A stretch of 64,000 nt of DNA from Micromonospora sp. NBC_01813 (lineage in GTDB: Bacteria; Actinomycetota; Actinomycetes; Mycobacteriales; Micromonosporaceae), in the NCBI RefSeq assembly GCF_035917335.1, contig NZ_CP109067.1, positions 3,037,001-3,101,000 on the forward strand. The letters are read 5' to 3'. Positions 36,707-45,787 of the stretch are shown one piece after another; position 1 is the stretch's first letter, and each line of letters begins with the position of its first letter. The notes beneath the pieces are model-generated. The model was not told where the DNA came from. It saw nothing but the letters and a program-made list of their open reading frames with translations, and ran no database searches. Made by a program: the position numbers and the translations under genes.

Positions 36707-38224
36707 ATGAGCTACGCGAAAGTGCTGTGCGTCGGTCTGGTCGGGGTCACCGGACACCTGGTGGAGGTCGAGGCCGACCTCGCCGCAGGGCTCCCGGCGG
36801 TGATCATCTCCGGGCTTCCGGACGCCACCCTGCACGAGGCCCGGGACCGGGTCCGGGCGGCCATCGTGAACTCCGGGCAACAGTGGCCCAACCGGCGGAT
36901 CACCCTCAACCTGCTGCCGGCGACGCTGCCCAAGATCGGCTCCGGATTCGATCTCGCCATCGCCACCGCGATGCTCGGCGGCACGGGCGAGTTGCCGCTG
37001 GCCCCGGTCGACGGCGTCGCCCTGCTGGGTGAGCTCGGCCTGGACGGCACCGTCCGGCCGGTCCGGGGGATGCTTCCGATGGTGGCGGCCGCCGCCCGGG
37101 CCGGGGTGACCCGGGTCGTCGTACCAACGGCCAACGCCGCTGAGGCTGCCGTCGTGCCAGGGGTACGGGTCCGGGCCGTCGACACGCTGCACCGGCTGAT
37201 CTCGTACATCCGGGGTGAGGCACCGCTGCTCGACCCCCCGGCCGAGCCACCGGCCGCACCGCCCTGCGGACCCGACCTCGCGGACGTGGCCGGCCAGGCA
37301 TTCGGCAAACGGGCACTGGAGATCGCCGCCGCCGGGGGCCACCACGTGGCCCTGCTCGGGCCACCCGGAGCCGGCAAGACCATGCTGGCGGAGCGATTGC
37401 CCGGCCTGCTGCCGCCGCTGGACGACGCGGCGGCGCTGGAGGTCTCGGCGTTGCATTCCATCGCCGGGGTACTGCCACCGGGTAGCCCGCTGCTGCGCCG
37501 GCCCCCGTTCCAGGCGCCACACCATTCGGCGACGGTGGCGTCGCTGGTCGGCGGCGGCACCGGACTGGCCCGGCCCGGAGCGGTGTCGCTGGCCCACCAC
37601 GGTGTGCTCTTCCTCGACGAGGCCGCAGAGTTCCACGCCCGTGTCCTGGATTCACTTCGGCAGCCGCTGGAGAAGGGCCGGGTGCTCATCACCCGGGCGC
37701 TCGGCGTCACCGAGTACCCGGCCCGATGCCAGTTGGTGCTGGCCGCCAATCCCTGCCCCTGCGCGAAACCCGCCGGCGATCAGTTCTGCGACTGCCCGTC
37801 GGCGGTCCGGCGCCGCTACCGCAGCCGGTTGTCCGGTCCGCTGCTGGACCGCATCGATCTGCACGTGAGTCTTCCCCCGCTGCGGGCCGCCGAGCTGATG
37901 GCCAACAACGCGCCGGCCGAAACGTCCGCGGCGGTCGCGGCCCGGGTGACCGCCGCCCGTGGCGCCGCCGGACAGCGGTGGGCCGCGAGCGGATGGCGGA
38001 CCAACGCCGTCGTGCCCGGGCCGGCGCTGCGGCGACCACCGTGGCGGCTGCCCACGGCGCACACCGCGGCGCTGCGGCATCGGTTGGACATCGGGGCGAT
38101 CTCCGCCCGTGGCTTCGACCGGATCATTCGGCTGGCCTGGTCGATAGCCGACCTCGACGGGCGCGACCGGCCCGACGGCGACGACATCGAAGAGGCGATC
38201 CAACTGCGTACGGGGGATCTGTGA
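36707..38224 (+). CDS. YifB-family Mg chelatase-like AAA ATPase (ComM-like)
   Basis: 505 residues with the ATG at 36707, which fits the family start (SYAKVLCVGLVGVTGHLVEV); a GTG at 36686 would add seven residues. An N-terminal Lon-like fold (VEADLAAGLPAVIISGLPDA, GFDLAIATAML) is followed by the AAA domain with Walker A GPPGAGKTMLAERL, Walker B VLFLDEAAEF and arginine finger region, then a C-terminal Mg-chelatase domain with CPCAKPAGDQFCDC cysteines. The Haemophilus and Vibrio relative ComM is a branch-migration helicase in natural transformation. It overlaps dprA by one base. Confidence 0.92.
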   Translation: MSYAKVLCVGLVGVTGHLVEVEADLAAGLPAVIISGLPDATLHEARDRVRAAIVNSGQQWPNRRITLNLLPATLPKIGSGFDLAIATAMLGGTGELPLAPVDGVALLGELGLDGTVRPVRGMLPMVAAAARAGVTRVVVPTANAAEAAVVPGVRVRAVDTLHRLISYIRGEAPLLDPPAEPPAAPPCGPDLADVAGQAFGKRALEIAAAGGHHVALLGPPGAGKTMLAERLPGLLPPLDDAAALEVSALHSIAGVLPPGSPLLRRPPFQAPHHSATVASLVGGGTGLARPGAVSLAHHGVLFLDEAAEFHARVLDSLRQPLEKGRVLITRALGVTEYPARCQLVLAANPCPCAKPAGDQFCDCPSAVRRRYRSRLSGPLLDRIDLHVSLPPLRAAELMANNAPAETSAAVAARVTAARGAAGQRWAASGWRTNAVVPGPALRRPPWRLPTAHTAALRHRLDIGAISARGFDRIIRLAWSIADLDGRDRPDGDDIEEAIQLRTGDL

Positions 38225-39480
38225 TGGCGCAACCCACTGCCGAACCTACCCGGCTCCAACTCGCCAGGGTGGCTCTGACCTGGCTCGCCGAGCCCGGTAA
38301 CGAGAACGTCCACCGGCTCGTGGCAGCGGTCGGCCCGGTGGCGGCGCTGGAGCGGGTGTGCGACGGGCGCTGGGGGGACGATTCGACCCGGGGCGCGGTG
38401 GTGGCGCGGTTGGCCATCGCGGATCCGTGGGAGGTCGCGGCCGGCGCCGTGGACCGGGCCACCCGGGCCGGTGCCCGACTGGTGACGCCGGAGGATCCGC
38501 ACTGGCCGCACCAGGTCGAGGACCTGACCCGGCTGGCCCGCCGTGGCCACCACCACGACGGGGTGCTGGCGAGCCACCGCGACAGCGCACCGCCGCTGCT
38601 GTTGTGGGTACGCGGGCCGTGGCCGCTCGGCGAGACGCTGGCCAACTCGGTCGCCGTCGTCGGCACCCGGGCACCGACCGAGTACGGACGGCACGTGGGC
38701 GGGGAGTTCGGCCACGGACTCGCCGAACGGGGCTGGACGATCGTCTCCGGGGGCGCGTACGGCATCGACACCTGCGCCCACCGCGGCGCGCTGGTGGCCG
38801 GCGGTCGGACCGTGGCGGTGCTGGCTGGCGGGGTCGACCGTCCCTATCCGACCGGTAACGCCGCGCTGTTCGACCAGATCGCCGAGACCGGACTGCTCGT
38901 CAGCGAGTGGCTGCCCGGTGCCGAGCCGCTGCGCCACCGGTTCCTGACCCGCAACCGGCTGATCGCGGCCGCGACGGCGGGCACGGTGGTCGTGGAAGCC
39001 GGTGCCCGCAGCGGTGCGGCCCAGACCGTTCGGCGCGCGCTGGCGCTCGGCCGGGCGACGATGGTGGTGCCCGGCCCGATCACCTCGGCGACGTCGGTCG
39101 GCTGTCACGAGATCCTGCGTGACCATCCGCAGGCCCGTCTCGTCGCCGGCGTCGCCCACGTGCAGGAGGAGATCGGCCGGATCGGTGTCGACCTGGCACC
39201 GCCACCGCGCGGCCCGCAGCGGCCGCGCGACGGGCTCGATCCACCGGCCATGCGCATTCTGGAGGCGGTGCCCGGCCGGGGCGGGATCGGGCTGGACGAG
39301 CTCGCCGGCCGGGCCGGTGTCGACATCCGTACCGCCATGCGGACGGTTTCCGCGCTGCAGACGCAGGGGCTGCTGGTCGGCGCCGACGGGCGTTTCCGGT
39401 TGCCGCCGCGCACCGCTGCCGGCTCCGATCGGCGTGGCGGCTTGACCGATCCGGGCGGCGAACCGATGGTCGAGGCGTGA
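38224..39480 (+). CDS. dprA: DNA-processing protein DprA
   Basis: 418 residues from the ATG at 38224 (TGATG junction with yifB). The Rossmann core has VAVVGTRAPTEYGRHVG, SGGAYGIDTCAHRGALVAGG, AVLAGGVDRPYP and ISEW-like LLVSEWLPG. A C-terminal winged helix (AVPGRGGIGLDELAGRAGVDIRTAMRTVSALQTQGLL) is present. DprA loads RecA on incoming single strands in transformation; it is also kept in species with no known competence. Next to yifB and yraN as in mycobacteria. Confidence 0.95.
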   Translation: MAQPTAEPTRLQLARVALTWLAEPGNENVHRLVAAVGPVAALERVCDGRWGDDSTRGAVVARLAIADPWEVAAGAVDRATRAGARLVTPEDPHWPHQVEDLTRLARRGHHHDGVLASHRDSAPPLLLWVRGPWPLGETLANSVAVVGTRAPTEYGRHVGGEFGHGLAERGWTIVSGGAYGIDTCAHRGALVAGGRTVAVLAGGVDRPYPTGNAALFDQIAETGLLVSEWLPGAEPLRHRFLTRNRLIAAATAGTVVVEAGARSGAAQTVRRALALGRATMVVPGPITSATSVGCHEILRDHPQARLVAGVAHVQEEIGRIGVDLAPPPRGPQRPRDGLDPPAMRILEAVPGRGGIGLDELAGRAGVDIRTAMRTVSALQTQGLLVGADGRFRLPPRTAAGSDRRGGLTDPGGEPMVEA

Positions 39481-40427
39481 GCAGGGGTGGCAGCCGGAGC
39501 ACCGCCGGTCGGCACGCTGGGCTGCCACCGGAGATGCGGGAGGCGGCGGACGCCTTCGCCACGCATGTCGCGCTGGTCGACAACCGCTCCGCCAACACGG
39601 TCCGGGCCTACCTCGGCGATGTCGTCTCGCTGCTCGACCACGCCTGTCGGATGGGGGTGCGGGCACCGGCGGGGCTGGACATCACGGTGCTGCGCAGCTG
39701 GCTCGCCCGGCAGCGGACGCTCGGCGCGGCGCGGACCACACTCGCTCGTCGGGCCGCCGCCGCCCGCGCCTTCAGCGCCTGGGCGCATCGTGGCGGCCTG
39801 ATCGACGCCGATCCGGGTGCCGCCCTGGCCAGCCCGAAACCGCACCGGGAGTTGCCGGTGGTGCTCCGGGCCGATCAGGCCGCCCAGTTGATGACCGGGC
39901 CGGCGACCGACGACCCCGGGGAGCGGTTGCGGCTGCGTGACCGGTTGGTCCTGGAGCTGCTGTACGCCACCGGCGTGCGGGTCGGCGAGCTCTGCGGCCT
40001 CGACGTCGGCGACATCGACCACGGCCGCCGGGTGGTACGGGTGCTCGGCAAGGGTGCCCGGGAGCGCACCGTGCCGTACGGCGAGCCGGCGGCGGCGGCG
40101 TTGGACGCCTGGCTGCGGCGTGGTCGACCAGCGGTGGCGCTGCCCCGCTCGGCGGACGCGCTGCTGCTCGGGGCCAAGGGTGGCCGGTTGCAGGCCGCGG
40201 TGGTTCGTCGCATCGTGGCGGCGGCGGCCCGCGACGCCGGTGTCCCCCGGATCACCCCGCACGGGCTGCGTCACAGCGCCGCGACACATCTGCTGGAGGG
40301 CGGCGCGGATCTCCGCGCGGTGCAGGAGTTGCTCGGACACGCGTCGCTGTCCAGCACCCAGCTCTACACGCACGTCTCGATGCAGCGGCTGCGGGCGGCG
40401 TACCAGCAGGCTCATCCACGGGCGTGA
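39477..40427 (+). CDS. xerC: XerC-type tyrosine recombinase
   Basis: 316 residues; GTG start overlaps the dprA stop (GTGA). An N-terminal SAM-like DNA-binding domain (HVALVDNRSANTVRAYLGDVVSLL) is followed by the catalytic domain: Arg in YATGVRVGELCGL, Lys in VLGKGARERTVP, HGLRHSAATH, GHASLSSTQLYTHVS with the nucleophile Tyr. It resolves chromosome dimers at dif with XerD. Length and synteny (yifB-dprA-xerC) fit the housekeeping protein, not a mobile integrase. Confidence 0.92.
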   Translation: MSRGGSRSTAGRHAGLPPEMREAADAFATHVALVDNRSANTVRAYLGDVVSLLDHACRMGVRAPAGLDITVLRSWLARQRTLGAARTTLARRAAAARAFSAWAHRGGLIDADPGAALASPKPHRELPVVLRADQAAQLMTGPATDDPGERLRLRDRLVLELLYATGVRVGELCGLDVGDIDHGRRVVRVLGKGARERTVPYGEPAAAALDAWLRRGRPAVALPRSADALLLGAKGGRLQAAVVRRIVAAAARDAGVPRITPHGLRHSAATHLLEGGADLRAVQELLGHASLSSTQLYTHVSMQRLRAAYQQAHPRA

Positions 40428-40465
40428 CGGCTCCGGCGGCCGCGGCGGCCGCCTAGGATCCACGG

Positions 40466-41683
40466 ATGAACGCCGGTCTGGTCCCACCCGATCCCCTACC
40501 TGGCGCGCGGATGTTGTTCTCCCTGGATCCCGCGAAGTCCCACCTCAACCATGGCGCGTTCGGCGCGGTGCCGCTCACCGTGCAACGCACCCAGCAGCGG
40601 CTCCGCGACGAGATGGAGACCAACCCGCAGCGGTTCTTCACCCAGGGTCTGCTGGAACGGCTCGCCCACACCCGTCGGCACCTGGCGGGGTTCGTCGGGG
40701 CCGATCCGGCGGGCGTGGCCCTGGTCGACAATGTCACCGTCGGCACCGCGATCGTGTTGCGGACCCTCCGGCTGGCGGCCGGCGACGAGGTGCTGCTGAC
40801 CGATCACGGGTACGGGGCCGTGGCCCTCGCCGTGCGGCACGAGTGCGCCCGGACCGGGGCGGTGCCGCGGGTGGTCGACGTGCCGCTGGCGGCATCGGCG
40901 GCGGCGATCGTCGAGACGCTACGGTCGGCGCTGCGGCCCGGGCGTACCCGCCTGTTGATCGTCGACCAGGTCGCCTCGCCGACCGCGCAGCTGTTTCCGG
41001 TGGCGGAGATCGCGGCGGCCGGGCGGGCGGCCGGCGTGCCGGTGCTGGTCGACGCGGCACACATGCCCGGAATGTTGGCGGTCGAGGTGGACCGGATCGG
41101 CGCCGACTTCTGGGTGGGCAATCTGCACAAGTGGGCGTTCGCGCCGCGTGGCACGGCGCTGCTGGCGGTCGCAGCGCAGTGGCGGGACCGGCTTGAGCCA
41201 CTCGGCGTCTCCTGGGAGCATGCGTCCGGTTTTCCGCAGCGGCTGGAGTGGCAGGGCACCCGTGACTACACCGCCTGGTTGGCCGCGCCGGCCGGCCTGT
41301 ACGCGCTGCGTGCTCTCGGGCTGGATCGGGTACGGGCGCACAACGCGGCGCTGGTCGGCTACGGGCAGCGGGTCATCGCCGAGGCCCTGGGGGTGCCGGC
41401 CGACCGGCGGCCGGTCCCGGACCCGGGCCTGCCCGAGTCGGCCGACCTGGCGATGCGCCTCCTCCCATTGCCCGACGGATCGGCCGGCGACATGGGGCAG
41501 GCGACGCGACTGCGCCAGCGGATCGCCGACGAGTTGGCCGCAGAGGTTTCGGTGAGCTGGTGGTCCGGTCGGACCTGGCTGCGGATCTGCGCCCAGGTCT
41601 ACAACCGGGCAGCGGAGTACGACCGCCTCGCCGAGCTCCTGCCTGCCATGTTGCGCGGATCAGCCGGACGCGCCGGTGGGTAG
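40466..41683 (+). CDS. Class V aminotransferase (isopenicillin N epimerase-like)
   Basis: 405 residues from the ATG at 40466. PLP-fold type I, class V: SHLNHGAFGAVPLTV at the start, DNVTVGTAIVLRTL, VLVDAAHMPGML, and the Schiff-base lysine in WVGNLHKWAFAPRGTALL. This subgroup is annotated as isopenicillin N epimerase-like, but relatives include cysteine desulfurase-like and ergothioneine-type enzymes, so substrate is open. It lies 38 bp after xerC and converges on the M23 peptidase, overlapping by 24 bp. Confidence 0.88.
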   Translation: MNAGLVPPDPLPGARMLFSLDPAKSHLNHGAFGAVPLTVQRTQQRLRDEMETNPQRFFTQGLLERLAHTRRHLAGFVGADPAGVALVDNVTVGTAIVLRTLRLAAGDEVLLTDHGYGAVALAVRHECARTGAVPRVVDVPLAASAAAIVETLRSALRPGRTRLLIVDQVASPTAQLFPVAEIAAAGRAAGVPVLVDAAHMPGMLAVEVDRIGADFWVGNLHKWAFAPRGTALLAVAAQWRDRLEPLGVSWEHASGFPQRLEWQGTRDYTAWLAAPAGLYALRALGLDRVRAHNAALVGYGQRVIAEALGVPADRRPVPDPGLPESADLAMRLLPLPDGSAGDMGQATRLRQRIADELAAEVSVSWWSGRTWLRICAQVYNRAAEYDRLAELLPAMLRGSAGRAGG

Positions 41684-42229
41684 TAGCCGGCTGCGTCCGT
41701 GACCGAGCAGCAGCATCGGGTCCAGGTAGGTGCCATCCGGCTGCCGTAGACCCCAGTGCAGGCAGGCGGCGGTGGGACAGCCCGGGTGACCGCTGGCGAG
41801 GACACCGATCGGGTCGCCCGACCGGACGGTGGTGCCGACCGGCGGAGCGCCGTCGACCGGCTCGTACGTGGTGCGCAGCCCGCCGGGGTGGCTGATGCTC
41901 ACCACCCCACGGCCGGCTATCCGTCCGGAGTGATGGACCGTGCCGGGTCCGGCCGCCACGACCACTGTCGTGGCCCGACCGGCGACGAGGTCGACACCAC
42001 GGTGGCCGGTCGCCCAGGGCACCGGTGGCGGGTCGAAGCGCCGGCCGATCCGCACTTGGCCGGGCAGCGGCGCGACGAACTGGCGTTCAGCGGCCGACCA
42101 GCCGGCGGCGGCGGCCGTACCGGTGGTCGGCGGTTGACCGGCCGGGGGCACCGCAGGGACTGCTGCCGCCGAGGCGGGCAGGCTGGCGGTGAGGGCGACG
42201 GCCAGGATCGCCGGCAGGAGAGTTCGCAT
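41660..42229 (-). CDS. Secreted M23-family peptidase domain protein with altered HxH motif
   Basis: 189 residues with the ATG at 42229 (MRTLLPAILAVALTASLPASAAA signal peptide); an earlier start at 42265 would spoil the signal. LytM fold: metal ligands in GHRGVDLVAG, the GRGVVSISHPGGLRTTYEPV strand, and SGDPIGVLASG. The terminal motif reads ACLHWGL, where classic M23 has HLHF; the first His is Cys. This form is common in actinobacteria and may or may not hydrolyse peptidoglycan. It overlaps the aminotransferase end by 24 bp. Confidence 0.85.
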   Translation of the reverse strand: MRTLLPAILAVALTASLPASAAAVPAVPPAGQPPTTGTAAAAGWSAAERQFVAPLPGQVRIGRRFDPPPVPWATGHRGVDLVAGRATTVVVAAGPGTVHHSGRIAGRGVVSISHPGGLRTTYEPVDGAPPVGTTVRSGDPIGVLASGHPGCPTAACLHWGLRQPDGTYLDPMLLLGHGRSRLLPTGASG

Positions 42230-42396
42230 CCCGGCAGGGTCGCAGCGAGCGGTGCCAGCCGTCACCTGCCCGGCGGCGGGCTGTGGACGGACGGCCGCGC
42301 TGTGGAGAGTGCGTCACTTGCGCCGGCGATCTGCTATGGGCACGCGGCCGGGGCACCGCTTGCCGGCGGTGCGACTCTGTCGCCGGCGCGGCGGGG

Positions 42397-42720
42397 TCAG
42401 CCGCTGAATCCAGAATCTGCCGGTAGTGATATCTCCGGCTTGTCCAACTCTTCGACATTGACGTCCTTGAACGTCATTACTCGGACATTCTTCACGAAAC
42501 GGGCAGGACGGTACATGTCCCACACCCAGGCGTCGTGCATCTCCACCTCGAAGTACACCTCGCCGTCAGAATTGCGTACGTGCAGGTCGACCTGATTCGC
42601 CAGATAGAAGCGACGCTCGGTCTCGACGACGTACGAAAACTGGCGGACGATGTCGCGGTACTCCCGGTAGAGCTGCAGCTCCATCTCTGTCTCGTACTTT
42701 TCGAGATCCTCGGCGCTCAT
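42397..42720 (-). CDS. DUF2469 protein
   Basis: 107 residues, ATG at 42720 overlapping the rnhB stop (ATGA). MSAEDLEKYETEMELQLYREYRDIVRQFSYVVETERRFYLAN and EVYFEVEMHDAWVWDMYRPARFVKNVRVMTFKDVNVEEL mark the strongly conserved actinobacterial family DUF2469 (homologue of Rv2901c). Function unknown. It is always next to rnhB, so it is one of the core conserved hypothetical genes. Confidence 0.93.
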   Translation of the reverse strand: MSAEDLEKYETEMELQLYREYRDIVRQFSYVVETERRFYLANQVDLHVRNSDGEVYFEVEMHDAWVWDMYRPARFVKNVRVMTFKDVNVEELDKPEISLPADSGFSG

Positions 42721-43562
42721 CGCCGTCCGCCTTCCATGACCACATCTTCCCCCAGTAGCGCCTGTTGGCGAAGCTGCTCGTCCAACGCCACGCCGACGGT
42801 ACCGCGTGCCGGGACCGGACGCCCCATCGGCTCACGGATGCCAATGTCGTCGGAGCCGACCGAGTCGTCGGAGCCAGGATCGGCCGGCCGACGGGCGCGC
42901 GGCGGCAGTTGCGCCGCGCCAGAGACCGCCGCCACGTTGGCATACGAGAACCGGTGGTCGACACAGGGACCCAACCGGTCCAATGCGGCCTGATGCTCCG
43001 CCGTGGCATAGCCCTTGTGCTCGGCGAACCCGTACCCCGGGAACCGGCCGTCCAGTTCGACCATCAGCCGGTCCCGGGTCACCTTGGCCATCACGCTGGC
43101 GGCGGCCACGCACGCGGACACCCGGTCACCCTTCCATACCGCCAGGCCGGGCACGCCCAGCCCGTCGACCCCGAACCCATCGGTGAGCACGTAGTCCGGA
43201 GACACCTCCAGCCCGGCCAACGCGCGCCGCATCGCGGCGAGGTTGCACACGTGCAGGCCGCGCCGGTCGATCTCCTCCGGGCCGATCACCACCACCCGGT
43301 ACGCCAGGGCCTGGGCGTGCACCGCGGCGAAGACCCGTTCCCGGGCCAACGGGGTGAGCAGCTTCGAATCGGCCAGTCCGGCGATCTCTCCGCGCCGGCC
43401 GGGTGCCAGTACGACCGCAGCCGCCACCAAGGGCCCGGCGCAGGCACCCCGGCCGGCCTCGTCCGCGCCGGCCACCCGGGCGAATCCGCGCCGCTGCAGA
43501 GCCTGCTCCAGCGCGTACAGGCCGGCGTCACGTCGGATCACGGTCCGCGGCGGCGTCAGCAC
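42717..43562 (-). CDS. rnhB: Ribonuclease HII
   Basis: 281 residues from the GTG at 43562, which overlaps the Nudix stop by seven bases; a GTG at 43541 is an alternative. RNase HII removes ribonucleotides from DNA-RNA duplexes. GADEAGRGACAGPLVAAAVVL carries the first acidic ligands (DE), ADSKLLTPLARERV and the later SVMAKVTRDRLM with Asp follow. A C-terminal 60-residue tail after HRFSYANVAAVS is acidic/Pro-rich and not part of the enzyme. Confidence 0.92.
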   Translation of the reverse strand: MLTPPRTVIRRDAGLYALEQALQRRGFARVAGADEAGRGACAGPLVAAAVVLAPGRRGEIAGLADSKLLTPLARERVFAAVHAQALAYRVVVIGPEEIDRRGLHVCNLAAMRRALAGLEVSPDYVLTDGFGVDGLGVPGLAVWKGDRVSACVAAASVMAKVTRDRLMVELDGRFPGYGFAEHKGYATAEHQAALDRLGPCVDHRFSYANVAAVSGAAQLPPRARRPADPGSDDSVGSDDIGIREPMGRPVPARGTVGVALDEQLRQQALLGEDVVMEGGRR

Positions 43563-44065
43563 GGCTCGACCTGCTCCGACACGCGCCGCAACAGGACCGA
43601 CAGGTCGGGCGGATAGACCCGCTGCGGCGTCACGGCAAGCTCCCCCCGCGTCCACCAACGATGGGCATCGATGGTACGGCGTTCGATCTCGTCGAATCCA
43701 CTGGTGTCGACCTGCCAGTCGGCAACTCGTAGCAGGAAGAACCGCTGCTCCTGCCGGTACCGCTGGCCGTCGAACGGGAACTCCACGATCTCCTGCCACA
43801 CCGGCTCGCCCAGGTCCGCCGCCGACACCTGAAGTCCGGTCTCCTCAGCGAGTTCCCGGGCCGCGCCGGCGGCGAACTCCTCGCCCGGTTGCAGTCCTCC
43901 GCCCGGGGTGAACCAGTACCGGTGACCGGGGCGCCCCGGATCGTGGCCGTGCAGCAGCAGCACCCGATCGGCCGAGTCGATCAACAGGACCCGGGCGGCT
44001 CGCCGGGCACGCACCGACCGGCTGGCCGGATCTGCCAGTTCGACCCTCTCCTGAGCGTCCGTCAC
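43556..44065 (-). CDS. NUDIX hydrolase
   Basis: 169 residues. The Nudix box is GGGLQPGEEFAAGAARELAEETGL, matching GX5EX7REUXEEXGU exactly. RVLLIDSADRVLLLHGHD and YWFTPGG lead into it. Substrate unknown (a nucleoside diphosphate linked to X). It is inserted between rnhB and lepB, with a 7-bp overlap to rnhB. Confidence 0.92.
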   Translation of the reverse strand: MTDAQERVELADPASRSVRARRAARVLLIDSADRVLLLHGHDPGRPGHRYWFTPGGGLQPGEEFAAGAARELAEETGLQVSAADLGEPVWQEIVEFPFDGQRYRQEQRFFLLRVADWQVDTSGFDEIERRTIDAHRWWTRGELAVTPQRVYPPDLSVLLRRVSEQVEPC

Positions 44066-44108
44066 CCAACCAGACTAGGGCCTGTGTCGAGGCCGTGTCC
44101 GGCCCCGG

Positions 44109-44741
44109 TCACGACGTCGGGACGCTGTCGAACGGCTCCGGGACGGTGAGCCAGGTCGCCCGGTCGAGCGGCCAGAAGACGGTGAAGGCCCGACCCACCA
44201 CCCAGTCCTCGGAGATCGTCGCGATGTCGATCTCACCGGTGCGGTCCCAGTGCTCCAGCGAGTCACCCGAGGCCGAGCGGTGATCGCCCATCACCCAGAG
44301 CCGCCCGGGCGGCACCGTGATGTCGAACGGGCCGACGGCCGCCGGATCCTGGATGCCGCCCTCGGAGAAGATGTACGGCTCGTCGAGCGGCTGCCCATTG
44401 ATGATCAGGCGTTCCTCCGGGTCGCAGCACTGGACCCGGTCTCCCTCGACGCCGATCACCCGTTTGATGAAGTCCTCGCCGTCGGGGTTGCTGCTCCACT
44501 CGGCCGGCGCCTTGAACACGATGATCTCGCCACGATCGGGTGACCGGAAGTGGTACACGACCTTGTTGACCAGCACCCGGTCGTTGATGTCCAGGGTGTG
44601 CTCCATCGACGGCGACGGGATGTAGAAGGTCTGCAGGACGAAGGCCCGCACCAGGACGGCGACCAGGACCGCCACACCCAACAGGATCGGTAGTTCGCGC
44701 CAGAAGGAGTTGGGCTTCTTGTCGGTCTGCTCGTCGATCAC
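44109..44741 (-). CDS. lepB: Signal peptidase I (second copy)
   Basis: 210 residues, ATG at 44741 overlapping the upstream signal peptidase stop (ATGA). One N-terminal helix (ELPILLGVAVLVAVLVRAFVLQTF), catalytic Ser in IPSPSMEHTL, catalytic Lys in DFIKRVIGVEGD, and GDHRSASGDS. It lacks the long N-terminal cytoplasmic part and C-terminal helix of the neighbour. It removes signal peptides on the outer face. Tandem copies probably divide substrates. Confidence 0.93.
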   Translation of the reverse strand: MIDEQTDKKPNSFWRELPILLGVAVLVAVLVRAFVLQTFYIPSPSMEHTLDINDRVLVNKVVYHFRSPDRGEIIVFKAPAEWSSNPDGEDFIKRVIGVEGDRVQCCDPEERLIINGQPLDEPYIFSEGGIQDPAAVGPFDITVPPGRLWVMGDHRSASGDSLEHWDRTGEIDIATISEDWVVGRAFTVFWPLDRATWLTVPEPFDSVPTS

Positions 44742-45721
44742 AAGCGGAGCCTACGACGTTCGGCTGGCGACGACCGCACGGAGCGCGAGGCGAACAGCAA
44801 CGGAATCAACACCGGAAGCACCACCACCAGGTCACCGGAGGTGTCCGGCACATTGTCCGGACGATCGACCGCAGCCGGTGTCGCGCTGGACGGCGGCAGG
44901 CCGTCGAAGGTGCCCGGTACGGGCAGACCGTCCCATCTGTTCTGCGGCCAGACGATCACGAATGCCCGGCCGATGACGTTCTCGATCGGCACCGAGCCCT
45001 GGCACCGGGAATCCTGTGACACCAGCCGATGGTCGCCCATCACGAACAGGTGTCCTGGCTCGACGACGATCTCCCCGAAGCGACGCGATCGGCATTCGTT
45101 CGGGTTCGGTGGGACGTCCAGCGGCGAATCCACGTACAGGTAGGAGGACTCGTCCAGCGCCTGGCCGTTCACTGTCAGCCGGCCCTGTTCGTCGCAGCAG
45201 AGGATCCGGTCGCCCGGCACGCCGACGACCCGCTTGATGAAGTCCTTCTCGCCTGGTCGGCCGAATCCGATCAACTCGCCGACCGTCCGGCTGAGTTTGG
45301 CGGCGAACCCCAGGTTGGGATCTTCGATGTTCTCCGGAGCCCAGTCGTCGGTCCCCCGGAAGACGATCACCTCGCCCCGGATCGGATCCCGCACGTCGTA
45401 GACGACCTTGTTGACCAGCACCCGGTCGCCGACCAGCAGCGTCTCCTCCATCGACCCGGAGGGAATGAAGAAGGCCTGCAGCAGAAACGACCGGATCAGC
45501 ACGGCCAGGCAGAACGCCACGATGAGCAGCAGCGGGAGTTCCTGCCACAGCGGCATCTGCCGGCGTCTGCGCTGCACCATCTGCATGCTGGAGCGGCTGG
45601 CCCGGCGCGGCCGGGGCCGCGCCGCTGGTCGACTCTCCCGACGGCTCCGCTGCGCTCCGCCGACGGGCTCGGCGCGCCGCTGCCAGGGGTCCTGCTCTTC
45701 CTTCGGATACACGCTACGCAT
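44738..45721 (-). CDS. lepB: Signal peptidase I with basic N-terminus and C-terminal helix
   Basis: 327 residues, ATG at 45721. A basic cytoplasmic stretch (RRESRPAARPRPRRASRSS) precedes the first helix (ELPLLLIVAFCLAVLIRSFLLQ). Ser in IPSGSMEETL, Lys in DFIKRVVGVPGD, and GDHRLVSQDSR are complete. A second membrane segment near the end (DLVVVLPVLIPLLFASRSV) is seen in actinobacterial SipX-like enzymes. First gene of the lepB-lepB-Nudix-rnhB-DUF2469 operon, downstream of rplS. Confidence 0.93.
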   Translation of the reverse strand: MRSVYPKEEQDPWQRRAEPVGGAQRSRRESRPAARPRPRRASRSSMQMVQRRRRQMPLWQELPLLLIVAFCLAVLIRSFLLQAFFIPSGSMEETLLVGDRVLVNKVVYDVRDPIRGEVIVFRGTDDWAPENIEDPNLGFAAKLSRTVGELIGFGRPGEKDFIKRVVGVPGDRILCCDEQGRLTVNGQALDESSYLYVDSPLDVPPNPNECRSRRFGEIVVEPGHLFVMGDHRLVSQDSRCQGSVPIENVIGRAFVIVWPQNRWDGLPVPGTFDGLPPSSATPAAVDRPDNVPDTSGDLVVVLPVLIPLLFASRSVRSSPAERRRLRL

Positions 45722-45743
45722 CTCCCCGGTCCCGAGACACGGC

Positions 45744-45787
45744 GCTACCGCCCACGGCGCCTCTTGTCAGGCGCCACGGGCGGTAGC
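45744..45787. terminator. Long hairpin between rplS and lepB
   Basis: An 18-bp stem (45744-45761 with 45770-45787; two mismatches) and 8-base loop lie in the 191-bp gap after rplS. A small hairpin ACTACC-GCAAG-GGTAGT (45844-45860) is closer to rplS. The large one likely ends the rplS transcript; no T-tract. Confidence 0.65.
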
